A DNA stretch of 64,000 nt, taken from assembly GCA_902364975.1 (NCBI GenBank), contig CABJFQ010000001.1:186001-250000 (forward strand). Direction: 5' to 3'. The position numbers were made by a program, and so were the translations under genes. This document shows, piece after piece, positions 35,926-47,583 of the stretch. How positions within the stretch are numbered: position 1 is the stretch's first letter; the number at the start of each line of letters is the position of its first letter. Under the pieces are notes generated by a model that saw only the letters and a program-made list of their open reading frames with translations, made no database searches and was not told the DNA's origin. The stretch is from Coriobacteriaceae bacterium. Lineage in GTDB: Bacteria; Actinomycetota; Coriobacteriia; Coriobacteriales; Coriobacteriaceae.

Positions 35926-37377
35926 TTACTTTTTGCGGGAATTGGTGAAAGCCATGAGGGCCAGGCCAATGGCCAGCCAGCCGATCACGATGCTCCACTC
36001 CACCATGTTGAGGGAGGCGGGAGAGAACGGGATCACGAGCAAGCCGATGATGACGGCGCAGGCAGCGACAGCGAGGCAGATGCCAAACTTGCCGCCGGGC
36101 ACCTCGTAGGGACGAGGCAGGTCGGGCTCGGTGAAGCGCATGCGCAGGCAAGCGAGGGCGACCATGCCGCAGGAGAAGATGAAGGCGAGAGCCGACACGT
36201 TGGTCAGAGGGATGAGCATGTTCTTGCCCAGGAACGGACCGACGACGGTGATGACGCCCAGAACGACGCAGGCGAGCTTGGGAGCGCCGGACTTGGGATC
36301 GACCTCGGCGAACTTCTCGGGCAGCTGGCCCTTTCGGCCCATGGCGAGCATGATGCGGCTCGTGGCGCCGTAGAAGGAGTTCATCGGGCCCATGGGTCCA
36401 AGCGTGGCGATGACGAGCATGGCCAGGTACAGGAGCATGTTGATGCCCTTGAGGCAGGCCAGCGCGGGAACCGGGCTCTTAACAAACTCATGCCAGTCGA
36501 GGATGGTGCCGAACGAGTAGATGCAGACCATGTAGAAGCCGCCGGCGGCCAGCAGGGCCAGGGAGATGATCTTGCCGAACTTGTTCCAGTTGAGGCCCTC
36601 GGCTGCTTCCTCAGCCTGCTGAGGAATAGTATCGAAGCCGGCGTAGAAGAACGGGGTCAAAACCAGGACCGACACGATGCCGGCGAACAGGCTGGTGCCC
36701 TCGGTAGCGGGCTTGCCGCCGCCAGCACCGGTGACCTGGGAGAACACGGGCATGGCGTGTTCCGGCGAACCGGTGAACAGCGAGACACCCATGGCGAGCA
36801 GCATGCCGCAGAGCAGAGCCTTGGTCAGGAAGGCCTGCAGCTTGGCGGCCGAGCTGGCACCGCGGAAGTTGAGGAAGATGACGTAGGTTGCAAAGCCGAG
36901 CGCGATCAGCGTCGGGAACAGGTAAACGTCGGCGCCCAGGATGGTGTAGAGCTTGACGGCGCGCAGCCACTCAAGGCCTGGCAGGCTGCCGAACATCTCG
37001 GACACGAGAGTCGAGATGGCGATGGCCTCCCACGGGCACAGGATGCCGTTGCCCAGGGCCAGGAGCCAGCCGGTGATGTAGCTCATCGTACGGCCAAAGC
37101 TACGATCGACATACTCGACGATGCCGCCCGAAATGGGGATAGCAGCCGTGAGCTCACCGAAAACAGCTCCGACGGGCACGAGGAAGATTGCACCCAAGAG
37201 GAATGCGATCATAGCGGGAACGGGACCGCCGCCCACGACCATCCAGTCGCCGACCTGCAGAACCCAACCGGTACCGATGATGGCACCAAAACCGATGGTG
37301 AAGAAGTTCCAGAGCGAAAGCGTTTTCTTCATGCCGCCGTTATCCTCGACTGCAACTTCTGCATTCTTGTCCGCCAT
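35926..37377 (-). CDS. APC-family amino acid permease
   Basis: A 483-residue, ~12-helix transporter. The first helix has the APC signature FFTIGFGAIIGTGWVLQVGDW, and EAAEGLNWNKFGKIIS is another conserved region. It imports amino acids or amines at the membrane. The ATG at 37377 follows AAAGGAGGGGAAC. It is the upstream gene of an amidohydrolase unit; the two may be one transcript. A G/C-rich hairpin (GGTGCGCGG/CCGCGCACC, near 35878-35903) in the gap has no T-run. Confidence 0.9.
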   Translation of the reverse strand: MADKNAEVAVEDNGGMKKTLSLWNFFTIGFGAIIGTGWVLQVGDWMVVGGGPVPAMIAFLLGAIFLVPVGAVFGELTAAIPISGGIVEYVDRSFGRTMSYITGWLLALGNGILCPWEAIAISTLVSEMFGSLPGLEWLRAVKLYTILGADVYLFPTLIALGFATYVIFLNFRGASSAAKLQAFLTKALLCGMLLAMGVSLFTGSPEHAMPVFSQVTGAGGGKPATEGTSLFAGIVSVLVLTPFFYAGFDTIPQQAEEAAEGLNWNKFGKIISLALLAAGGFYMVCIYSFGTILDWHEFVKSPVPALACLKGINMLLYLAMLVIATLGPMGPMNSFYGATSRIMLAMGRKGQLPEKFAEVDPKSGAPKLACVVLGVITVVGPFLGKNMLIPLTNVSALAFIFSCGMVALACLRMRFTEPDLPRPYEVPGGKFGICLAVAACAVIIGLLVIPFSPASLNMVEWSIVIGWLAIGLALMAFTNSRKK

Positions 37378-37732
37378 TGTTCCCCTCCTTTCCTTTTTGA
37401 CGCCCCTTGGCGTCACCCCTTGCGCGGTCCGTTTTGCCGCGCGCTTTTATTCCATGGCTTTAAGATACGGCCTTGGCGCAGCAGCGCCGCTCGCAGCTCG
37501 ACCGAAGGCAGAACTGCAAAACGAGCGGCACCGTTTTTGGGACGAACGGCGGGAGACGTCATTCGTCTTGGACGCTTTCATCTTGTCTGCTTTTGAATAC
37601 CTGTTGCCGTGACGCTTGGCGCGCGGCGCGGCAACGTTCATACCATTTGTCAGGCTTTTGGCGCACATACCCATGTGTCGTGCATCTTTTTATGTAGGAT
37701 AGACAAGTTACACATGAGGCAAGGTGATTCGA
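37378..37732. other. Divergent promoter region, no gene seen
   Basis: This 355-bp gap separates the permease (minus) from the C39-like gene (plus). It must hold both promoters. A possible -10 (TATGTAGGAT at 37691) lies about 35 bp before the plus-strand start. Open frames here on either strand are short and overlapping, with no ribosome sites. I see no repeat. Confidence 0.4.
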
Positions 37733-38734
37733 ATGGCATACGGATACAATGACGGCGACCAACGGCCACAAAGCGTGCGCCTTGCCGGCCGCACCACGCC
37801 AACGCCCAGAAGCACCTCCGACAACGACAACCCGCAGCGCCCCCAAGAGCAACTCGGGGCTTCTTCGCGGCAACAAAGCCGTACCGTGCAGCAGTCAGAC
37901 CGCGTGAGCACGAGCGCACGCCAACGCCAGATCGACACATCGCAGCCACGCCGCTACGATCTCCGTACGACCGACTACTACGTCAAGCGCTCCTTTTCGC
38001 GACCTCAACGCGATCGCGGCAATTCCGCCCCTCGCCCTGCGTCGCTCGCCACAAGCCACGCGCTTCCGGCCCGCCGCCTACGCCTTACGCTTTGCTCCAT
38101 CGCCGCCTGCCTTGTCTTTGTGTTTTTGGGATCCTGTATCTCCCACGGATCAGCCGGTCTTGAGCCCACTGCCGAGGACAGGCTGCTTAAAGCTCCCGTC
38201 GCGCCCGGTTACTCCTTTGCGTTCTCGACCCCACGCTCGCAATGGCAGGCCGGCACCATGCCCCACATCTACCAAATTGACCCCGCATGGTCGGAGCTGC
38301 CCTATGCCGGTGGCACTATTCGCGAAAACGCTTGCGGTCCCACCTGCCTCACCATGGTCTATATCTTTAAGACCGGCCACACCGATAAGACGCCGGTCGA
38401 TATATGCGCACTGGCCGAAGCCGGCAACTACGCCCCCACTGGTGCCACCGAGTGGTCGTTTATGACAGGCGGTGCGTGGCAGCTGGGACTCAACGGAACA
38501 CAGCTCTATAACGATCGCGAATCGATTACCCAAGCACTTCGCTCGGGTGCGCCCGTTATCGCCGCAGTGCGCCCCGGTACGTTTACCAACGTAGGCCACT
38601 ACATCGTGCTCTACGGCATCGACGATGCCAACCAGATTGAAGTCTTCGATCCCAACTCGGCCAGCCGCAGCGCCCGCCGCTGGGGCGTCGTAGAGGTCCT
38701 TAACGAAGTCGAAGCCATGTGGGCCTACTACTAG
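37733..38734 (+). CDS. Membrane-anchored or secreted C39-like cysteine peptidase
   Basis: A 333-residue protein with a ~100-residue polar Gln/Arg/Ser-rich N-terminus, one hydrophobic segment (LTLCSIAACLVFVFLGSCIS, about residue 115) and a C-terminal C39-like papain fold. The catalytic Cys is in ENACGPTCLTMVY, the His in GHYIVLYGI and the Asp in EVFDPNSASRSARRWG. The anchor order implies that the peptidase domain lies outside the cell. It may act on peptides or the cell wall. The ATG at 37733 has AAGG upstream; a GTG at 37724 is less likely. It ends just before the repeat element at 38747. Confidence 0.82.
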   Translation: MAYGYNDGDQRPQSVRLAGRTTPTPRSTSDNDNPQRPQEQLGASSRQQSRTVQQSDRVSTSARQRQIDTSQPRRYDLRTTDYYVKRSFSRPQRDRGNSAPRPASLATSHALPARRLRLTLCSIAACLVFVFLGSCISHGSAGLEPTAEDRLLKAPVAPGYSFAFSTPRSQWQAGTMPHIYQIDPAWSELPYAGGTIRENACGPTCLTMVYIFKTGHTDKTPVDICALAEAGNYAPTGATEWSFMTGGAWQLGLNGTQLYNDRESITQALRSGAPVIAAVRPGTFTNVGHYIVLYGIDDANQIEVFDPNSASRSARRWGVVEVLNEVEAMWAYY

Positions 38735-38746
38735 TCATTGGGCACT

Positions 38747-39039
38747 CATTGGGGACAGACTTAAATGAGTACCCACTCATCGGGGACAGACTTAAATGAG
38801 TGGTCCCAGGCTGCCCGGAACTGCCGGCTCGGAAAGTGCATCCCGCTTTGGAGTTCGATGACGGGATGTGCCTTCCGTTAGCGGCCTGCTTGGGAAACTG
38901 TGCCCCACTTTTCGGCATAATTCCGGGATGCATTTTCCGGTAGAGGACCCCGGGGAAACTGTGCCCCGTTTTGGACGCTCATTCTGAGATGCACTTTCCG
39001 CAGTTGATTGGTGCTACTCATTTAAGTCTGTCCCCAATG
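38747..39039. repeat. Element with 25-bp perfect terminal inverted repeats and three 47-bp hairpin units
   Basis: The ends are 38747-38771 and 39015-39039, exact reverse complements (starting CATTGGGGACAGACTTAAAT). A further direct copy of the end word lies at 38778-38801. Inside are three 47-bp units at 38831, 38893 and 38954, each starting GGAAA and ending TTCCG. Their halves are self-complementary (for example GTGCATCCCG and CGGGATGTGC). No reading frame is apparent. Confidence 0.85.
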
Positions 39040-39049
39040 ACCACCCAAA

Positions 39050-39079
39050 AGCCCCGCAGTCGGAGCGGACTGCGGGGCT
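39050..39079 (-). terminator. Terminator of carbamate kinase gene
   Basis: A 12-bp perfect stem AGCCCCGCAGTC / GACTGCGGGGCT with a short loop, followed on the minus strand by TTTTGGG. Confidence 0.75.
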
Positions 39080-39144
39080 CATGAAGAGAGGCTAGTTTGT
39101 GGGCGCTTTGCCTGGCGCCCACGAGAGAGGCAACAGAGTAGAGA

Positions 39145-40107
39145 CTACTCGTGGATGCGGGTACCGGAGAGGCCGGCCATGGTCTCGGCGGCCTTGTCCA
39201 GAGCACCGATGATGCAGGTGCGGCCCTTGCGGGAACGGGCGAACTTGATGGCAGCGCGAACCTTGGGCTCCATGGAACCCTTGCCGAACTGGCCCTCGTC
39301 GGCCAGGCGCTCGGCCTCGTCGGCGGTGAGGTCCTCGAGCTCCTCCTGGTTGGGCTTGCCAAAGTTGATGGCGACATGCTCGACGGCGGTCAGCAGGAAC
39401 AGAACGTCGGCATCGCAGTCCTCGGCCAGCAGCTCGCCGCCCAGGTCCTTGTCGATGACGGCGGGAACGCCCTTGTAGCAGCCCTTGTTCTCGTAGTCGC
39501 GGACGACGGGGATGCCGCCGCCACCGCAGGCGATGACGATGAACTCGTTGTCGAGCAGGTTGAGGATGGAGTCAGCCTCGACGATCTTCTTGGGATCGGG
39601 GGAAGCGACGACGCGACGCCAGCCGCGGCCGGAATCCTCGACGAAGACCTTGGAGGGATCCTCGGCCATGAACTCCTTGGCCTGCTCCTCGGTGTAGAAG
39701 GGGCCGATCGGCTTGGTCGGATTCTTGAACGCGGGATCGTCGGGATCGCACTCGATCTGGGTGACGACGGTGGCGGCGTGCCAACGCTTATAGCGCTTGT
39801 GCATCTCGCGGCCGATGCCCTGCTGCAGGTGATAACCAATGTAGCCCTGGGACATGGCGCCGCACTCGGGCAGCGGCATCTCGGGGGTACCGATGGCATC
39901 GTGGGCAGCGGCGAAGGCGTTCTGGATCATGCCGACCTGCGGGCCGTTGCCGTGGGTGATGATGATCTCATTGCCCTGCTCGATGAGGCCGAGGAGAGCG
40001 TGGGCGGTGTTGCTCACGGCCTCGATCTGCTCGACGGGGTTGTTGCCGAGGGCGTTGCCGCCGAGGGCGACGACAATACGATCGGGCTTGCCAAGAGGCT
40101 TAGACAT
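39145..40107 (-). CDS. arcC: Carbamate kinase
   Basis: A 320-residue amino-acid-kinase-fold enzyme. The signatures are IVVALGGNALG at the N-terminus, THGNGPQVG, FIVIACGGGGIPV, and DKDLGGELLAEDCDADVLFLLT. It makes ATP from carbamoyl phosphate and ADP, usually in arginine, agmatine or purine catabolism. No arginine deiminase or carbamoyltransferase gene is in the window, so the source of carbamoyl phosphate is elsewhere. The ATG at 40107 follows AAAGGATTCC. Confidence 0.96.
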   Translation of the reverse strand: MSKPLGKPDRIVVALGGNALGNNPVEQIEAVSNTAHALLGLIEQGNEIIITHGNGPQVGMIQNAFAAAHDAIGTPEMPLPECGAMSQGYIGYHLQQGIGREMHKRYKRWHAATVVTQIECDPDDPAFKNPTKPIGPFYTEEQAKEFMAEDPSKVFVEDSGRGWRRVVASPDPKKIVEADSILNLLDNEFIVIACGGGGIPVVRDYENKGCYKGVPAVIDKDLGGELLAEDCDADVLFLLTAVEHVAINFGKPNQEELEDLTADEAERLADEGQFGKGSMEPKVRAAIKFARSRKGRTCIIGALDKAAETMAGLSGTRIHE

Positions 40108-40425
40108 TGCTGGAATCCTTTCTGTAAAAGGCCTACAACCCATTAATAACCCGCGTCCGTGCGATACGCGAGTTTATTAAGGTTTATATTCTCTTTATCG
40201 CTCATTTTATTCATTTTGAAAATACCTAAGCGGCGAACGGTCGATTTTACCCGCTCAGCGTAAAGAAGCCCAGTTCAGGCATATCTACGCCATTTACGTG
40301 CAACTTTATTTAAATAGAGCAGGGATTAGACCAGATTATGCAAACTATATCTTTGCTAAACACAAAACGGACAGCGCAATATCTTACTCGCACTATACGC
40401 GATTCTATACATTAATTTGACGAGT
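40108..40425. other. Long AT-rich upstream region of arcC
   Basis: About 320 bp with no convincing gene. It is AT-rich near arcC (TTTATTAAGG, TTTATATTCTC), as expected for a regulated promoter. I could not identify a specific operator. Confidence 0.35.
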
Positions 40426-40692
40426 ATGCACCCCTGCAAAAACATGGGGCTTTTCATCCAACATAAGGGATACCCGATCGCGCTTCACCCCGCGGCAAGC
40501 GACTGCGAGTTCGCAGTATGGAACTTTACCGTCGGCTTCTGCATGAACGCTGCCGACGCCCTTTCGCTCCTGCGCGCCCAAGCAGCCGAGAACGCTAACG
40601 GCGCCACTGTCAACCTGGCCACCCTCAACAACGGCGCCGCCAGCCTTTTCGCAAAGTACCGTGCTGGCTCGCTGGCTTTGAGGCCTAAGTGA
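40426..40692 (+). CDS. Hypothetical small protein
   Basis: An 88-residue frame starting MHPCKNMGLFIQHK. The second half (from MNAADALSLLRAQAAENAN) shows the strong third-position GC bias of real genes here, but there is no clear ribosome site. It matches no family I recognise and could be the remaining 3' part of a lost gene. An overlapping antisense frame of similar length exists, so the strand is not certain. It lies just before a 34-bp repeat array. Confidence 0.3.
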   Translation: MHPCKNMGLFIQHKGYPIALHPAASDCEFAVWNFTVGFCMNAADALSLLRAQAAENANGATVNLATLNNGAASLFAKYRAGSLALRPK

Positions 40693-40698
40693 GCTTTG

Positions 40699-40792
40699 CT
40701 ATTTGCCAATTTTTGTATGATTTGGGTCAAATCTATTTGTCAATTTTTGTATGATTAGGGGCAAATCTATTTGCCAATTTTTGTCAATGAGG
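40699..40792 (+). repeat. Tandem 34-bp direct repeats (2.8 copies)
   Basis: Units begin at 40699, 40733 and 40767, each starting CTATTTG(C/T)CAATTTTTGT. The first two are complete (34 bp) and differ at a few bases; the third is cut after 26 bp, just before the ribosome site of the ATPase gene. This placement suggests an operator array or iteron-like repeats controlling the ATPase gene. Confidence 0.85.
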
Positions 40793-40799
40793 TGTTTTA

Positions 40800-42161
40800 A
40801 TGCTACGCCGCAAGGTCACTGATAGGCTTTTGAGCTGGAAGAATAACTCCCATAAGGCCCTGCTTGTTACCGGTGCGCGTCAGATTGGCAAGAGCTATGC
40901 GATTCACGCGTTTGGAAAGAGCAACTACGCTTCGTATTATGAGGTCAATCTGCTACTTGATGCCGAGGCAAGAGACGTACTTGTTGGCGCTAAGAACTCC
41001 ATTGACTTCATCAACCGTGTGGCCCTTCTTGCGGATGCACCGCTTGTTGAGGGAGATACGCTTATCTTCGTCGATGAGATTCAGGAGTATCCGCAGATCG
41101 TTACACTTATGAAGGCGCTGGTCGAGGACGGACGCTTTAGCTATGTCTTCTCGGGGTCTATGCTTGGGACTGAGTTTAAGGGGATCTCTTCTTTCCCGGT
41201 GGGGTATGTCGAGCACATTGTTATGCGGCCAATGGATTTTGAAGAGTTTTGTTGGGCAAACAGCATCAGCGAGAATGTGCTTGCAGACATCCGCAGCTGC
41301 CTTGTCGAGAGGCGTCCCGTCGAAAATTTTATTCATGAGGCGATGCTCAAAAACTTTAGAGCTTATATCGTTTGCGGCGGCATGCCGGAGGTCGTTCAGA
41401 ACTATATCGATTCGGGCTATTCGCTCGTGAGAACGCGTGAGCTTCAAATTCAGCTAGTCGATCAGTACAAAAGCGATATCTCTAAATATGCATCGACTCG
41501 AGCGTTTAACGTTCGCTCCATTTTCGAGCAAATTCCCGTTCAGCTTGAGGCGGAGTCCCATCGCTTTATCGTCTCGTCTCTAGGCAAGGGAGCTCGTCTT
41601 CAAAAATACGAGCAGGATTTCCTATGGCTGGTGAACGCAGGCGTTGGATTGATGGCCCCCCAGGTGACGGAGGCACGAAGTCCTCTCAAGAGGACGGAGA
41701 AAACGACGGCCTTTAAACTATACGAGTCCGATACAGGTATGCTCGCATCGCGGTATCCCGGCAGCACGGCACGCGCCGTCTACCTTGACATGAAAACCCC
41801 CAACCTCGGCGGCCTCTATGAGAACGTGGTCGCACAGGAACTCGTTGCCCTCGGAGCAGATACGTGGTACTACCAAACGCGTGAGGTCGGTGAAGTCGAC
41901 TTTGTAATCGAAGGTGCCCGCGGGCATGTTGTCCCAATCGAAGTCAAATCGGGCAAGAAAGTTCGAGCACATGCAGCCCTCGACCGTTTGATGAGTGTGG
42001 GCGAGTACAAAATTCCCGAGGCCGTTGTGCTGAGCCACGAAAACCTTTGCAAAGAGGGCAAGATCCTTTACGTTCCAATCTATATGACATTCTGTCTCGA
42101 TGAGTTTATGGAAAAGGACGACCCCAACAACGATTTCTCGTTTGCACCCATATCTCTCTAG
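40800..42161 (+). CDS. AAA-family ATPase with DUF4143 domain
   Basis: A 453-residue protein. The AAA_14 ATPase has Walker A LLVTGARQIGKSYAIH and Walker B DTLIFVDEIQEYP. DUF4143 follows, ending in a nuclease-like pattern (GEVDFVIEGARGHVVPIEVKSGKK). These STAND-like ATPases are common, often in accessory gene pools, and of unproven function. The start has GAGGTG upstream and is immediately preceded by the 34-bp repeats. Codon use (more A/T third positions, for example CTT and GTT) differs from the neighbours and suggests transfer. Confidence 0.9.
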   Translation: MLRRKVTDRLLSWKNNSHKALLVTGARQIGKSYAIHAFGKSNYASYYEVNLLLDAEARDVLVGAKNSIDFINRVALLADAPLVEGDTLIFVDEIQEYPQIVTLMKALVEDGRFSYVFSGSMLGTEFKGISSFPVGYVEHIVMRPMDFEEFCWANSISENVLADIRSCLVERRPVENFIHEAMLKNFRAYIVCGGMPEVVQNYIDSGYSLVRTRELQIQLVDQYKSDISKYASTRAFNVRSIFEQIPVQLEAESHRFIVSSLGKGARLQKYEQDFLWLVNAGVGLMAPQVTEARSPLKRTEKTTAFKLYESDTGMLASRYPGSTARAVYLDMKTPNLGGLYENVVAQELVALGADTWYYQTREVGEVDFVIEGARGHVVPIEVKSGKKVRAHAALDRLMSVGEYKIPEAVVLSHENLCKEGKILYVPIYMTFCLDEFMEKDDPNNDFSFAPISL

Positions 42162-42190
42162 GTCATCTGAGTCCGCAAGCCAGCCCCCAC

Positions 42191-42410
42191 GCCCAAAGTA
42201 CTGCGCCTTTCGCGCCAAAGGCGCGAAACAGCAAGGGGATAGAAGGCAGCGACAACCAACTCCCCCACTATGCCCAAAGTGCTGCGATGTTTCGCGCAAA
42301 GCGCGAAACAGCACTGGGGCAGCAGAAGGCCACAATCAGCTAGCCCTCCATGCCCAAAGTGGCGCGTGGTTTCGCGGCCACGCCGCGAAACAGCGACCGG
42401 GACAAGGCAC
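42191..42410. repeat. Three ~80-bp tandem hairpin units
   Basis: Units start with GCCCAAAGT at 42191, 42272 and 42352 (periods 81 and 80 bp). Each contains a hairpin built around TTTCGCG...CGCGAAA: TTTCGCGCCAAAGGCGCGAAA in unit 1, shorter in unit 2, and longer with GGCC in unit 3. The stem core is kept while the loops vary. Confidence 0.8.
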
Positions 42411-42461
42411 CCCCACAGCCACGTCCTTCATTCAGCCCCACAATCCGAGGACGTAGTCGTA

Positions 42462-42586
42462 GCAGGATCTGAGGGCTAACCTTCGCGGACACTCCGCAGG
42501 ACGAAAGAACCCCCGCCGCACGTAGTGCGCAGCGGGGGTTCTTTCATGTCCGAGGACGTCCGCGAAGGTTAGCCCTCAGATCCTGC
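42462..42586. repeat. Long nested inverted repeat with terminator core
   Basis: Outer arms of 29 bp (starting GCAGGATCTGAGGGCTAACC at 42462-42490; partner 42558-42586) are exact reverse complements. Inside is a 14-bp perfect stem GAAAGAACCCCCGC / GCGGGGGTTCTTTC (42503-42545). It lies between convergent genes and probably terminates both; the inner stem ends in a T-rich strand in either direction. Confidence 0.85.
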
Positions 42587-42596
42587 GGTGGGAGAC

Positions 42597-46136
<3,540 letters not shown>

Positions 46137-46481
46137 ATACCCCTCTCCTCTCATATAGGTATACAGGCCCCGGCGATCGCCGGGATGTTGGCGTGATGGG
46201 ATTTACGCTGTTGCTTCCAATCATCTGGCAGGCAGGCTCAGCAGCAGGTACGTGGCGTGGAGAGAAGACATGCCGAGGCGAGGGGCAACTGATGCGCCCC
46301 ACAGACCCGACCGCCCGTCTTGCACATGACCGAGCGCCGCAAAGGCCGCATGCCGGATGCTCCCGGGCACGCCCCGGCGATGGGAGGCACCCGCAACGGA
46401 AATCCGCATGCGGGTTTATTGTACCCCGCCGCCAAGTGTAATTTCGACAAATATAGGTGGGCGGTAAAGGTTTACCTCGGG
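46137..46481. other. NifJ upstream region, no gene seen
   Basis: About 345 bp between nifJ and the duplicated FHA segment. It must contain the nifJ promoter. I see no convincing frame with a ribosome site, and no clear terminator. Confidence 0.35.
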
Positions 46482-47010
46482 TGACCGCCAAGGGCCAAAA
46501 TGAACGCTTCGTCCCCGGGCGATTGGCCCTGGCGCGCCATGGAGTGTCCCGGAGTGCCGGCATAAAAGGAACGTCCCCATCTGCCGACTAGAGGGCGCCG
46601 ACGCCGAGGAGGATAGCGTAGGTGGTGGATTCGCCAAGTCTGAGCTCGTCGCCGGGGTTGAGCTGAGCGGAGCGGCCGGGCTCGACCTGGATGCAGACGT
46701 TCGTCGCGCCGTTTACCACCATGGTTCCGTTGGTGGACGACAAATCCTCGACGTGCCAGATATTTTGAGCATCGCACCAGATATGGGCATGGCGGGCCGA
46801 GACGTCGTCGGTGATGCCGCCCTCCCCCGTTGCCAGCGCGCCGATCTCAACGCCTTCCTCACTCGGCTGAATCCAGCGCGGGACGCTCACCACGTAGCCG
46901 TTTTGCACGCACAGCAGTCCCAGCGGATGCGCCGGCGCGACCTCGTGCTCGCCCGCGACCGAAGATGTGCTCAGCGAGCGCGGCGTCGACGTGTCGCCGC
47001 CACGGGTCGC
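46482..47010. repeat. Left copy of a ~530-bp direct repeat flanking the island
   Basis: From TGACCGCCAAGGGCCAAAA to about GGTCGCAT, this segment matches 53224-53757 in the same orientation over coding and flanking sequence. It has scattered substitutions and small indels. It covers the last ~150 codons of the FHA gene and ~105 bp beyond its stop. Confidence 0.85.
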
Positions 47011-47067
47011 ATGAGCGCGGCGGCTCGCCCGACTTGGAACTAAGGCGGGCGTGAGAGCAAACGGCAT
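46588..47067 (-). pseudogene. 5'-truncated FHA-domain gene fragment
   Basis: The frame encodes an FHA domain nearly identical to the C-terminal half of the full gene at 53331-54269. Shared segments include VSARHAHIWCDAQNIWHVED and SSTNGTMVVNGATNV. The first ~160 residues of the full protein are missing. Homology starts at the GGxTSTPRSL segment; upstream residues are unrelated and there is no good ribosome site. It is most likely a duplication remnant. The FHA domain itself is intact, so a short expressed FHA protein is not excluded. Confidence 0.75.
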
Positions 47068-47583
47068 AGGGAACGAATCTTGCGGATGTACTCCTCGACG
47101 TCAGGCAGGTAAGCCCCACGAAGTCACCGGGGAGGCCCAAGCGGCCCGGCACCACTTCCAGATTCTGACCAGGGCGAGTCGTTCGCCGGTGGCTGAAGGC
47201 TCGCTCCCACCCAAAAGGGGAGATTCGCGTTGTTCCCCAATCGCTCTCGCATCTTTCATTTTGCTCGAGGTGGGCTATAAAAACTTTCCTGGTGAAAGGC
47301 GGCGATTGGTTTCCTTTCTTTCTAGAGGAGCGCGCCTGTAATCTGTTTTCATCCTAAATCAAGTTAAGATCGGACCTTCCAGAGGCAAGTCGACTCAAAC
47401 TGCGAGGCTCCATGTTGGAATAAAGAGCGCTGTCGAAGTGCCAACAACACAAAGCTTGCCAGTCTCAAATAGAACCTTTTGGGAGTCCGATTGGGCCGCA
47501 CACCGAATCCCCGCTGGTGGTTTTTTATAGCTGCGCAACAATAAACAAGGTTAGTGCCAGTCCAGCATGAAATTGAGGAACGT
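47068..47583. other. Left edge of the island, no gene identified
   Basis: About 500 bp between the FHA fragment and the maturase. A short frame on the minus strand ending near 47040 (PDVEEYIRKIRSLCRLLSRPP) looks like the tail of a lost gene. The half nearest the maturase is AT-richer and should hold its promoter; TATAAAAA occurs at 47276. No firm feature is visible. Confidence 0.35.

Noticed and set aside
38735..39144. Gene between the C39-like protein and carbamate kinase
   Set aside because: The interval is filled by the inverted-repeat element and a terminator; the frames are interrupted and lack start signals.
40485..40730. 81-codon minus-strand frame overlapping the 40426 gene
   Set aside because: The plus-strand frame shows the better third-position GC pattern. 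The minus frame is Arg/Ala-rich without a start signal, but the choice is not certain.
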